Source: Mucilaginibacter conchicola (GTDB taxonomy: Bacteria > Bacteroidota > Bacteroidia > Sphingobacteriales > Sphingobacteriaceae). Taken from it: a DNA stretch of 64,000 nt. The notes beneath the pieces are model-generated. The model searched no databases, was not told where the DNA came from, and saw only the letters and a program-made list of their open reading frames with translations. The translations under genes and the position numbers were made by a program. Of the stretch, positions 17,891 to 28,300 are shown one piece after another. The first letter of the stretch is position 1. Each line of letters opens with the position of its first letter. The stretch is from assembly GCF_003432115.1 (NCBI RefSeq), contig NZ_QWDC01000003.1, forward strand, positions 496,001 to 560,000, given 5' to 3'.

Positions 17891-18544
17891 CTACAATTTT
17901 ATAAGCTCGTTCTTAAGAGCTGATATTACCAGGCCTGTTCTTGATTTTACATCAAATTTCTGGAACAGTGCCTCGCGGTAATTATCAATGGTATGGGGGC
18001 TAAGGTTCATCATATCGGCAATTTGCTTGTAGGTATAATCAGAACAGCATAGCTCCAGAAACTTCAACTCGTTTGCGCTTAGGCCAATGCTTTGGCTTTT
18101 TACGGGCTGGTTGTTTTGGATATTACGCAGCAATTTGCCCGATACCAACTCATTGATAAAGAATGACTGGTGAGCAATACCTTTAATAGCGCTTATCAGG
18201 TCGCCGGCTTTTGATTGCTTAAGCATATAACCGCCCGCACCGCTTTTTAACATGCCTATAATCGGCTTATCCTCTTCAAACATACTCAGGGCAAGTACAT
18301 TTATATCGGGGTGGTTATCCTTTAACCATTTAGTACTTTCGTAGCCATCCATAACGGGCATGGTAATATCCATCAGTATAACTTCGGGCAGGGGATGGTT
18401 GCAAAGTTTATTGATCATATCCGCTCCGTTATCAGCATCAAACAAAACATTTACTTCGTTACTTTCTGATAACAGTTTAACCAGGCCTTGCCTGAACAGG
18501 GTATGATCATCTACAATTGCAATGTTAATTTTCTCGATTTCCAT
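17891..18544 (-). CDS. LuxR/NarL-family response regulator
   Basis: The 217-aa protein has a receiver domain (IAIVDDH; phospho-Asp59 in VILMDITMPVMDG; Lys in LKQSKAGD) and a LuxR HTH (about 150-210, LSANELKFLELCCSDYTYKQIADMM). It starts 6 nt after the histidine kinase stop, completing a two-component pair within a four-gene operon. Confidence 0.93.
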   Translation of the reverse strand: MEIEKINIAIVDDHTLFRQGLVKLLSESNEVNVLFDADNGADMINKLCNHPLPEVILMDITMPVMDGYESTKWLKDNHPDINVLALSMFEEDKPIIGMLKSGAGGYMLKQSKAGDLISAIKGIAHQSFFINELVSGKLLRNIQNNQPVKSQSIGLSANELKFLELCCSDYTYKQIADMMNLSPHTIDNYREALFQKFDVKSRTGLVISALKNELIKL

Positions 18545-18550
18545 TTAGGT

Positions 18551-19342
18551 TTAGTTGTGTTGTGGTATTTTGATAGTAATAGTTGAGCCTTTGGCAGGGG
18601 TGGAGTTAATATCGGCAGTGCCCTGTATCATGGCACTGCGTTTTACAATATTGTGCAGGCCCATCCCGCTTTTGCGGCTAAGTGCTTCATCTACATTAAA
18701 GCCGGTGCCGTTATCTGTTATCTGAAGGATGCAAGAACCATCGGTTTGTTTAAGATCAATGTTGATTTCGGTGGCTTTGGCATGTTGTATAATATTATTG
18801 ATGATCTCCTGGAACAATCTGAACAGGATAGTCTCTTTTATATTATCAAGGTTAAGTACTTCCTGGTCGTGGTTATAGGTGATCTTGAACCTATCAGACC
18901 TGCGTAGCCATTGCAGCTCAAAATCAATGGCAGCAGCCAGGCCGCGGCTTACAATTTCTTCGCCATGCAAAAGGCGCGATAAAGCTTTCACTTCTTTTAT
19001 CGATCGCATGGTTAAGTCCTCAACCAAGGCAAGTTTTTCGGCAGTGCCTTCGGTATCGCTAATGTTTACCGAACTGAGGGTTATGGTAGTGAGGCTAAGC
19101 AACTGGCCAATATTGTCATGCAGGTCATAAGCAACGGTTTTAAGTGTTTGCTCCTGCACTTCCATCTGGGTTCTCAGTAACTCGGTCTCAAAGTTTTTCT
19201 GCATGGTAACCGTATCTTCTTTATGTTTCTTTTTACGGCGATTATATGATAGCACATACAGTATCAGAAAAAGGGGGGCAATAAGAAAAATAACCGATGT
19301 TAACCCTATAAGGGAGATAACTTCCTTTGTCGATATCTGCAT
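18551..19342 (-). CDS. Sensor histidine kinase (HisKA_3 type)
   Basis: The 263-aa protein has one N-terminal transmembrane segment (about 10-33), a coiled linker, HisKA_3 helix with phospho-His75 in YDLHDNIGQLLSL, and a GHKL ATPase domain (NNIIQHAKAT, DNGTGFNVDEAL, GMGLHNIVKRSAMI). It has no extracellular sensor domain; the preceding membrane protein, whose gene overlaps it by 37 nt, may supply the sensing part (inference). It should phosphorylate the regulator encoded 6 nt downstream. Confidence 0.92.
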   Translation of the reverse strand: MQISTKEVISLIGLTSVIFLIAPLFLILYVLSYNRRKKKHKEDTVTMQKNFETELLRTQMEVQEQTLKTVAYDLHDNIGQLLSLTTITLSSVNISDTEGTAEKLALVEDLTMRSIKEVKALSRLLHGEEIVSRGLAAAIDFELQWLRRSDRFKITYNHDQEVLNLDNIKETILFRLFQEIINNIIQHAKATEINIDLKQTDGSCILQITDNGTGFNVDEALSRKSGMGLHNIVKRSAMIQGTADINSTPAKGSTITIKIPQHN

Positions 19343-19965
19343 ATAAAAGCGTATGACCAGCAGGCGTACATCAAAATATCTAAGATATTATAGATAACAT
19401 ACCTGATGGATTTATTATAAATGATGGACTCGTGGCTGGCAAGGTAATCCATAAAGTTGTTACAAGCTGTGCTGCCAAAATAAAAGAATAAAGCGCCGTT
19501 TACCCACCAAAACGATGCTGAGTAGAGTAGAGGCTCAAAATGTTCATCCTTTAATTTAAGATAGTAAAAATAAAGGCAGGCAAATACAAAAACCACCGAC
19601 ATGATAGATGCCGTAGCCGATGGGAAGTTTAAAAAATTAAGACGAAACAGCTCACTAAGGTATATCACCATAAATATAGCGTACCACGTATATAGCCATT
19701 TTACAGGGTAGTTGTAGGGCTGGTAAAGGTAGTAGAAGAAGTAGCTGGTAAAGCCACACTCAAATAACAGGTAAACATTATAGATAGGGTAGTTGCGGAT
19801 GTGCAGAAACTCGCGCAGGTAAATACCAGTAAGCTCGGTTACACAGGTAAGCAGCAAAAACGGAATAAACATTTTCCAGGTGGTGCTTTTGTCATTCCGC
19901 AGAAAGACAAAAGCAACCAGGAAACATAAAAATTCTGATAAGGTATTTATACTTACAAATATCAC
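19306..19965 (-). CDS. Polytopic membrane protein, possible sensor partner
   Basis: The 219-aa protein has about six or seven hydrophobic segments, for example LSEFLCFLVAFVFL, VYLLFECGFTSYFFYYLY and FVFACLYFYYL, with a positively charged C-terminus (RYRQRKLSPL). The start is GTG. I do not recognise a named family; similar proteins commonly accompany HisKA_3 kinases in Bacteroidota. Its 3' end overlaps the kinase gene by 37 nt, suggesting coupled translation and a functional link. Confidence 0.7.
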   Translation of the reverse strand: MIFVSINTLSEFLCFLVAFVFLRNDKSTTWKMFIPFLLLTCVTELTGIYLREFLHIRNYPIYNVYLLFECGFTSYFFYYLYQPYNYPVKWLYTWYAIFMVIYLSELFRLNFLNFPSATASIMSVVFVFACLYFYYLKLKDEHFEPLLYSASFWWVNGALFFYFGSTACNNFMDYLASHESIIYNKSIRYVIYNILDILMYACWSYAFICRYRQRKLSPL

Positions 19966-19974
19966 TTGTACAGA

Positions 19975-20568
19975 TTATGGGATAAGCGTAGCGCCAACAG
20001 TTTTACACTCTCTTGGTGGCGGGCAAATTTCGCCACGGTTCTCTGGCGGGTTACCAACTATAAAGCCCCTGGCAGGTGCATTAGCATTGGCTGTTGCTTT
20101 GTCGGTATAATAATCCTGGTGAAATTTCTGGCCAACTTTGTTGGTGCTGTCTTTAGTAGATATCATTACCAGGGTATTGCGGTTCCAGTATATACGGTCG
20201 GGTTTGTGGCCACCTTTAAAGCTATCGCTATAAACACTGTCATAAGCAGCAAGATAGAAACGAATACCATCGCCACCCTCGCTTTTTACTTTATTGGCCA
20301 GCTTTAATAACCTATCGGCACTAAACCAGATGGCGCGTGTATCAGGCAGTTTTTTTACTTTACCTACATTAGCTTCAGAATAAACCGAATCAATATATCC
20401 GGCGCGTTTCTCGTAGTTTTTTACATACTTTTTAGCCAATTCATAAGTAAGGCTGTCGGGGTCGCTGAAGTTAGTATCGGTGTTAAGATCAGCATGTTGA
20501 TTTTGGCAGGCCGACAGGGCTACTGCGAGCAGCCCGGCCATTGATAAAGCTTTTTTTAGGGATAGCAT
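19975..20568 (-). CDS. Hypothetical lipoprotein
   Basis: The 197-aa protein has a lipoprotein signal peptide with lipobox ALSAC (Cys21), then a soluble domain with DGIRFYLAAYD and a C-terminal region containing EICPPPRECK. It is first in the four-gene run lipoprotein, membrane protein, kinase, regulator, with a 9-nt gap to the second gene. A role as envelope ligand or sensor component is possible. Family not recognised. Confidence 0.72.
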   Translation of the reverse strand: MLSLKKALSMAGLLAVALSACQNQHADLNTDTNFSDPDSLTYELAKKYVKNYEKRAGYIDSVYSEANVGKVKKLPDTRAIWFSADRLLKLANKVKSEGGDGIRFYLAAYDSVYSDSFKGGHKPDRIYWNRNTLVMISTKDSTNKVGQKFHQDYYTDKATANANAPARGFIVGNPPENRGEICPPPRECKTVGATLIP

Positions 20569-20865
20569 AGTGTGTTATTTTATAAAAGTTAAGGTTCTCC
20601 GAAGGTGGATATTTATAAACAGATAAGCAAATACACAAGCGGCCTTTTTTTCGCTTTAAGAAAATTATAAAAAAGCTGTTTTCACCCTATAATATTTGAA
20701 ATAATAAAAAGAGTTTTGAGGAATAAACCGCGGGCAGGGTATAAACAGAGTGAATTAGTGCGATGCTAACGTTTTTATTGAAATATTATTGCATGGTAAT
20801 TTAATACATTTATATTTACAGAACTAATTAACACTATTCATTAAACTTAAACTCTTATCACAACT
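20569..20865. other. Divergent intergenic region, no gene
   Basis: The 297-nt AT-rich gap lies between the signalling operon (minus) and the surface operon (plus). I see no gene, no tRNA and no exact TTG-N19-TAnnTTTG promoter on either strand. It probably holds both promoters, possibly of another sigma class. Confidence 0.5.
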
Positions 20866-21402
20866 ATGGAACCATTTGTAGGGGAAATCAAAATCTTCGC
20901 GGGTACGTTCGCGCCGCAAGGTTGGTTTTTTTGTCAGGGCCAAACTTTACCCATCAGTCAATATCAGGCTTTATTTTCTCTGATCGGCATCTCTTACGGT
21001 GGCGACGGTACGCAAACTTTCAGATTGCCGAATCTTGGCGGCACATCGCCAATAGGAACCGGCCAGGGCAGAACCGGTTCGACTTACCAAATGGGACAAA
21101 TGGGTGGTAATGAAAGCGTTACCCTAACGGCGCAACAAATGCCTGCGCACACGCATACTGTTGCTATAAACACAGAAGCGCCAAGCACAGGATTAGGCGA
21201 TGGTGCTTATTTAGGTTACAACGCTAACACCGAAACAGGCGATCCTATTCCTTTTTATTCAGCTACTGCAACTGCAGGTAAAACACTTAATCCGCAGGCT
21301 GTATCAGTTGCAGGTGGCAGCCAAGCTGTAAATGTTCAACCGCCTTATCTTGCTATGAACTACATTATAGCCTGGACAGGCGTATACCCGTCAAGGCCAT
21401 AA
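20866..21402 (+). CDS. Phage tail collar domain protein (MdpB-like)
   Basis: The 178-aa protein begins MEPFVGEIKIFAGTFAPQGW and continues FCQGQTLPISQYQALFSLIG, GDGTQTFRLPNL and GRTGS, the hallmark of tail-collar/microcystin-dependent proteins. It ends with NVQPPYLAMNYIIAWTG, the family's C-terminal strand. In phages this fold sits at tail fibres; bacterial stand-alone copies are of unclear function. No signal peptide is seen. It is first in the apparent surface operon, 38 nt before a formyltransferase-like gene, with no phage genes around. Confidence 0.9.
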   Translation: MEPFVGEIKIFAGTFAPQGWFFCQGQTLPISQYQALFSLIGISYGGDGTQTFRLPNLGGTSPIGTGQGRTGSTYQMGQMGGNESVTLTAQQMPAHTHTVAINTEAPSTGLGDGAYLGYNANTETGDPIPFYSATATAGKTLNPQAVSVAGGSQAVNVQPPYLAMNYIIAWTGVYPSRP

Positions 21403-21440
21403 CAGATGACTTCTATTTTCATGGTATTTGATATATCCTG

Positions 21441-22358
21441 ATGAAAATCGGGATAGTATCAAATTCAAAAATATGCACACCCCTGCTTTTAAACCTTAGC
21501 AGGATAAAAGCAGGGGTTATGTTGTACTACAGCCCATCGGTAAATGCTGATATCAGTGTTGCCGAGATGGCTGGTTTCTGCAGGATGCAAGGCATCTCGT
21601 TTTATGCAGAAACTGATAAAAAAGAACTTTATCAATGGCAGCAGGTTAATGAGCCCGATATAATTTTTATAACGGGATACAGCAACAAGATAGCTGTTGA
21701 TGAGCTGGGCGGTGTATCAAAAGGTGTTTACAATATACATTTTGGGGCGCTGCCACAATACAGAGGTCCGTCCCCCGTCTTCTGGCAATTAAGAAACGGT
21801 GAACCCAATATAGGGATCACCGTACACCAGTTAACCGATAAGTTTGACAGCGGCCCGGTTGCCTGGACAGGATCCGTACGTAACGAAGCTTATTCTACCT
21901 ACAGTTTTATTAATCAGCAATTGAGCGAATTGCAGGTTAACGGTGTGTTTGAGATACTTAATAAACTAAGTGCCAAACAACCGATATCCTTGCTTTCTCA
22001 AGATGAAAACATTGCATGCTATTACGGCAAACCGCAATTGGCAAATGTTTTTGTGAACTGGGAAACTATGGATGCCGGCGAAATAATTAACATGGTAAAA
22101 GCATGTGTACCATGGAACAATGGAGCAATTGCTTTTATAAACGGAATAGAATTTAAGATACTGGATGCAGAGACAGCTGAGAAAGTAACTGCTGCACCAA
22201 GTACAATTAACACAGATAATAACAAGTTTAATGTGGCCTGCAAAAACAACACAAGCCTAAGCATTAACTTTTTTAAAATAAACGATACCAGCATACCTGC
22301 CCGGCATGCCGGTTTTTATGGTTTTAAAACAGGGCAACAGTTTACAAGTAAAATATAG
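21441..22358 (+). CDS. Formyltransferase-family protein (Fmt/ArnA-like N-domain)
   Basis: The 305-aa protein has the formyl-THF transferase core: IFITGYSNKIAVDEL, then YNIHFGALPQYRGPSPVFW with catalytic Asn98 and His100, GITVHQLTDKFDSGPV with Asp136, followed by an OB-like C-terminal domain (about 200-300). The triad is intact. It is shorter in sequence similarity to Met-tRNA formyltransferase than a housekeeping fmt would be, and its position inside a surface-protein operon suggests formylation of an amino sugar or another small substrate (inference). Confidence 0.85.
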   Translation: MKIGIVSNSKICTPLLLNLSRIKAGVMLYYSPSVNADISVAEMAGFCRMQGISFYAETDKKELYQWQQVNEPDIIFITGYSNKIAVDELGGVSKGVYNIHFGALPQYRGPSPVFWQLRNGEPNIGITVHQLTDKFDSGPVAWTGSVRNEAYSTYSFINQQLSELQVNGVFEILNKLSAKQPISLLSQDENIACYYGKPQLANVFVNWETMDAGEIINMVKACVPWNNGAIAFINGIEFKILDAETAEKVTAAPSTINTDNNKFNVACKNNTSLSINFFKINDTSIPARHAGFYGFKTGQQFTSKI

Positions 22359-22394
22359 CACTAAATATAAAGTACGCAAATCTTAAACCTTATT

Positions 22395-25300
22395 ATGGAA
22401 AAACTTTTACTCCAATTGAAAAATGTGCAAAGCAAAGTGAACCGATCTTTATTGATGGGTTTATTTGTGTTGGCCTTTAGCTTAATTAGCAGCAAAAGCC
22501 AGGCGCAGGTGTATTACCTTACATCAGATGAATCAGCTACAACTGCTAACGATTATGATGCATTGTGGAAAATTGGTTCACCATCGGCTTTAACCCCTCA
22601 GGGAATGTTTACAAGTCCTACACAGTTAATGCAGGATTTGGCTCACAACAGAATTTTTGTGGTGGAATCGTTATCTGCCAGCCGGTCAATAAAGGTTTTA
22701 GATGCAGGCAGTTATCAAATAATTAAAAGCATACCATTGCCTGCAACAGTCAACTCAATGCGTTATGATGCGGTAACAGATAATATATACTTTATTACTA
22801 CAAACAGTACTATAGCGCTTGATGTAGCAGATGCGCTATACAGGGTTAATCCTACTACAGATAATGCAGTAACACTAATTAAGGAATCTATTACCCCTTC
22901 ACCAATTTCGCTTGCTCTTGATATTCCTCATAACAGGGTGTTTATTTACGAATCAACAGGTGGCAGCAGCAGAGGGATAAAGACATTTGATCTGGGTTCG
23001 CAAAGTTTCACCGAGACAGCTTTTATAAACAGCGGTACAGTTAAAGATATTGCTTATGACCCCACTACTAACTATCTGTATTATTTAACATCTGATGATG
23101 TGGTAAGCTCAACTGCTGCTACTGATGCTTTAACAAAGGTGCCACCGGGCGGCAGTGTTGGGGCCAATGTTGTCATAGCTTCGGCATTTACGCCATCACC
23201 ATCGCAGCAAATGGGTATAGATTTCAGTAAAAACTTAGCTTACATTTACGAAGGAACCCCGGCAAGCAGAGCAATAAAAACTGTTGACCTGACAAACGGA
23301 AGTGTACAAACAGTGCTAAATCTTGCAGGTTTACCAAGCGGTATCACTGTTAAAACTATATCTGTAACGCAACTACCATATGTTACAACAGCAAGCGCCG
23401 CATCAGTAACGGGTAGCTCGGCTGTTTTAGGTGGCACCGTTACGAGAAGTGACGCAGCCGTAACAGGGCGTGGTGTGGTTTACAGTTCAAGTAATCAAAC
23501 GCCTACCATAGGCGGTAACGGGGTAACTCAGGCTGTAAATGGTAACGGTACGGGTACATTCTCTGCATCAATAAGCCTTTCGGCGGCTACTACCTATTAC
23601 GCAAGGGCTTATGCAACAAGTAGTGTAGGTACAACGTATGGTAGTGTAGTGTCATTCGCTACACAATCAAATGACGCCAACCTGTCAAATCTTGCAATTA
23701 ATTCGGGCCCGTTAAGTCCATTATTTGGATCGGGTACTACCAGTTATACTGCATCGGTAGCTAACTCGATATCAGTTATCGAGGTAACCCCAACCATAAA
23801 TAATGCCAATGCTTCTGTAAGGGTAAATAATAACCCTGTATCATCAGGTTCGGCATTTCCGGTTGCGCTAAATGTTGGCAGCAATACTATCAGCACAGTG
23901 GTTACAGCCCAGGACGGTACAACTAAAACTTACACCGTTACCGTAACCCGCGCAGCATCAAGCGATGCCAACTTATCTGCCATAACTGTTGATAACGCTA
24001 CGTTAACCCCGGCTTTTAATACTAACACAACCAGCTATACTGTAAGCATACCTAATTTATATTCCTATGTAAGTATGTCAGCAACTGTTAATCAGCCAAA
24101 TGCAACATTAAAAAACAACGGTTACCCCAAAATATCTGGCCAAACCTATTATTATAATGTGGAGGTTGGTACTACTAATATCAATTATGTAGTAACCGCA
24201 CAGGATGGCACAACACAAAAAACCTACAACGTTGCGATTATCCGTGCCAAAGCCGACCAAACCATCACTTTAGCTTCAACGGCTTCAAAAACCTATGGCG
24301 ATGCAGATTATTCTTCGGGTGCTACGGCAAGCAGCGGTTTAACAATTAGCTACAGCAGCAGCAATACCAACGTAGCCACTATTGTAAATAACAATGTGCA
24401 TATAATTGGTGCAGGTACAACAACCATTACTGCATCACAGGCAGGTGACGGCAATTACAATGCAGCCACAACCGCAACGCAAACGCTTACCGTTGGCAAA
24501 CGTGCAATAAGCATAAAACCACAGCCGGCTACAAAAGTTTATGGTAATGCGGAGCCTGTGGCATATCCTTATGCCTTAACCGGATCAGGCCTGGCTACCG
24601 GAGACGGTATGACGGGATCTTTCACAAGAGTAAGTGGCGAAGCTGTAGGTACTTATGCTTTAAGCTTAGGCACCAAACATCCTGTAAACGCCGGCTCGGG
24701 GGCTGATATGTCTGATAATTATGATATAACTTTTATTTCTAACGATCTTACCATAACCGCAAGGCCTGTAACTATAACCGCAAACAGTGGCCAAAGTAAA
24801 GTTTACGGACAATCTGATCCAGCTTTCCAATACGGCGTTACAACCGGTAATACCGTTAACGGAGATGTGCTTGCCGGTTCTTTATCGCGGGCAAGCGGTG
24901 ATGTAGTTGGCACTTACGCTATAAACCAGGGCAGTTTAACCAACGCCAATAACCCTAACTATAATATTACATTTAACCCGGCTACTTTCACTATAACCCG
25001 GGCTGCGTTAACTGTTACAGCCGATAATAAAACCAAAGATTATAGCGCGCCTATCCCAACCTTAACCTATCAGATAAGCGGCCTTACTAACGGTGATACA
25101 GAGGCGTCGTTAACATCGCCTGTAGAAATTACCACCCTTGCAGATGCTAACTCTGCGCCGGGCAATTACGCTATAGCAGTAAATGGTGCTGCTAATGCTA
25201 ACTACACCATTGCTTTTGTAAATGGTATCTTAACTATAAATGCACCATCGGCAGATGCTACTTTATCAAACCTTACTACCAGCATAGGCACGCTTGATCC

Positions 25301-28300
25301 GTTATTCAATCCTAATACAGAAAATTATGAAGTAGCGGTACCTGATGGAACCACGCAGATAGGCGTTACAGCAACTGTTAGCAATGCTTATGCAAACGTA
25401 ACGGTTAATAACGGTAGCGTTACATCAGGTAATTCGTCAACACAATCTGTTGCACACGGCGATAACCTGATGCCAATAGTGGTTACTGCGCAAAATGGAG
25501 ATATCAAACAGTATAACCTGAATGTAAAAGTGCCACTTGATAAAAATGCAAAGCTTTCGGGTTTATATTTCTTTGAGACGACTAATGGCAATTACTATCA
25601 ACCTGATGGTTTTACATTTGACCAGGTCGTACATAGCTATACCATAAATGTACCAAATGATATCAGGGGCTTGCGCTTTTTGCCTTCCCCGGTATCAACT
25701 TATTCAACAACAACTATTAATGGTACAACGTACGATGGGTTTTATGCACCAAGCCTTAAACCGGGAACTAATGTCTTTACTATAGTAGTGACCGCTCAGG
25801 ATCCAACGTATAGTGAGACTTACACCTTTACCATTAACCGTGCATTATCATCAAACAATAACCTGTTTGCACTTGCGCTTGATGGTGTAACGTTAAGCCC
25901 GACATTTAACCAGGCAACTATTGATTACACTGCTTCTGTTACAAATACACAGTACTCGGTAAATGTAAGTGCGTCTTTAGCTGATACTACAGCCCGTGTA
26001 AAAGTTAATAATGGTACTTACGGAAATTATATTAACCAAACGGTAAATTTATTAGGCGGTAACAATACCATTGCTATAGATGTAAAAGCTGCAAACGGCG
26101 ATTTTAAAACCTACACTGTTGTAGTTAACAAAGCATTGTCAACAGATGCAAGTTTATCAAACTTAGTAGCCAGCACAGGGGCGTTATCTCCAACTTTTGA
26201 TCCGGCAGTAAAGGATTATACTCAAACGGTTTCAGGCTCGCAGACAAGTATAAACTTAACACCAACTGTTAACGCAGCTACTACAAATGTTACCGTAAAT
26301 GGGCAAAGTGTTATCAGCGGAAACGCATCAAGCAACCTGCCGCTGATATACGGTAGTAACACCTTTAATATTGTAACTACTGCAGAAAGCGGTGCTACAG
26401 ACCAATATACAATTGTAGTGACCCGCCCTGAGCCACTATCAACCAACGTAGTTGTTTCATTGAAAAACAATACAAACTCAACATTTTATAAAACTAAAGT
26501 GAATGGCGTGGATGGCTATAAAATATCTGTGCCATCTGATCAAACCAGCATCCAGATAACACCTACAGTTTTTGAAAATGCTACCATAACCATCAATGGC
26601 ACAGCGGTACAAAGCGGTTCAGCATCGGCACCAATAAATTTAAATGCCAACGGTGTAACTGTAATTACAGCTGTAGTTACCGCGCAAGACCATATTACTA
26701 CCAAAACTTACCCTATAAGTGTAACCCGTGCGGGTTCTAATAACGCTCAACTTACACTTGCATTAAGCCAAAGTGCGGTACTGCAGTCAACAACAGGCAC
26801 GGCAGATTACAATTACACTACATCGGTGTCTTCAACAGCAAGCTCGATACAGGTAACCCCAACTGCCAAAGATGCAAATGCAACTATAACAGTAAATGGT
26901 GTAACTGTAGCATCAGGCGCTGCATCATCGCCAATAGCGTTAACGGGCAGTGTAACCAATATTAACGTAGTGGCCACTGCAGAAGACGGTGTAACCGTAA
27001 AAACTTACGCCATCAAGGTAAGCCGTACCGGTTCTAATAATGCGCAGTTAACCCTTGCAGTAAACCAGAACGCTATATTGCAAGCAACAACAGGTACTGC
27101 TGATTACAATTACACAACATCTGTATCTGCTGCAATAAGCTCTATACAGGTAACGCCAACCGCTAAAGATGCAAATGCAACTATAACTGTAAACGGTATA
27201 GTTGCAACATCAGGTGTAGCATCACCGGCAATAGCTTTATCAAACGGTGTAACCGATATCAATATAGTGGCCACTGCAGAGGATGGAGTAACTGTAAAAA
27301 CGTACTCCATTAAAGTGAGCCGCACGGGTTCTACCAACGCCCAACTATCGCTTGCGTTAAGTGATAATGCTACGTTACAAAAAACAACAGGTACTGCCGA
27401 TTACAATTACACAGCATCTGTTGCTGCCAATGTAAATTCAGTAACGCTTACACCAACAGCTAAAGACCCGAATGCAACTATAACCATCAATGGTGTGGCG
27501 GCAACATCAGGCGTGGCATCATCACCAATAGCTTTATCAAGCGGTGTAACGGATATTAATGTAGTGGCAACCGCAGAAGACGGCGTAGCTACCAAAACTT
27601 ATGTAATTAAGGTAAGCCGTAACGGCTCTGGTAACGCCCAAATGGAACTTGCATTGAGTAACTATGCGTTGTTAGAAAGAACAACAGGTACTGCAAGTTA
27701 TAACTACGTTACGTCGGTATCAGCTGGTGTAAACTCAATAACAATAACACCAACCGCAAGAGATTCAAAAGCAACTATAACCTTAAATGGTGTAACTGTA
27801 CCATCGGGTGTGGCATCGTCACCAATACCTTTATCAAGCGGTGTAACAGACATTAACCTGGTTTGTACAGCAGAAGATGGTGTAACTGTAAAAACCTATG
27901 CAATTAAAGTTAGCCGCGTAGGTTCTAATAATGCACAACTTACACTTTCATTAGGCGAAGGCATTTCTTTAGAAAAAGCAACAACAGGTGCTGCTGATTA
28001 TAATTATACTGCATCTGTGGCTTATGCCGTAAGTTCGGTACAGGTAACACCAATAGCTAAAGAACCGCACGCCGTTGTAACCGTAAATGGCGTGGTTGTA
28101 GCATCAAAATCGGCATCATCGCCAATTGTTTTAGTAGTTGGTGAAAACACTATTAACGTAAGCGCGACTGCCGAAGATGGGGTTACTGTTAAAACTTACA
28201 GTATTATAATTACACGCGCTCTGTCAAACAACGCAGATCTGGCAACCGCGGAGACAAGCGAATTTAATAATGGTGCTCCTGTAGGGTCTCCAATGACATT

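Noticed and set aside
20866..21402. Prophage or tail-fibre gene cluster
   Set aside because: Only a tail-collar domain is present; no capsid, portal, terminase, lysis or other tail genes are found in the window.
22022..27595. Minus-strand ORFs within the formyltransferase and giant protein genes
   Set aside because: Shadows of repetitive coding sequence; no start context or recognisable protein features.
26733..28220. CRISPR-like or IS-related repeats
   Set aside because: Long in-frame protein repeats within one coding sequence, with no spacers and no inverted ends.
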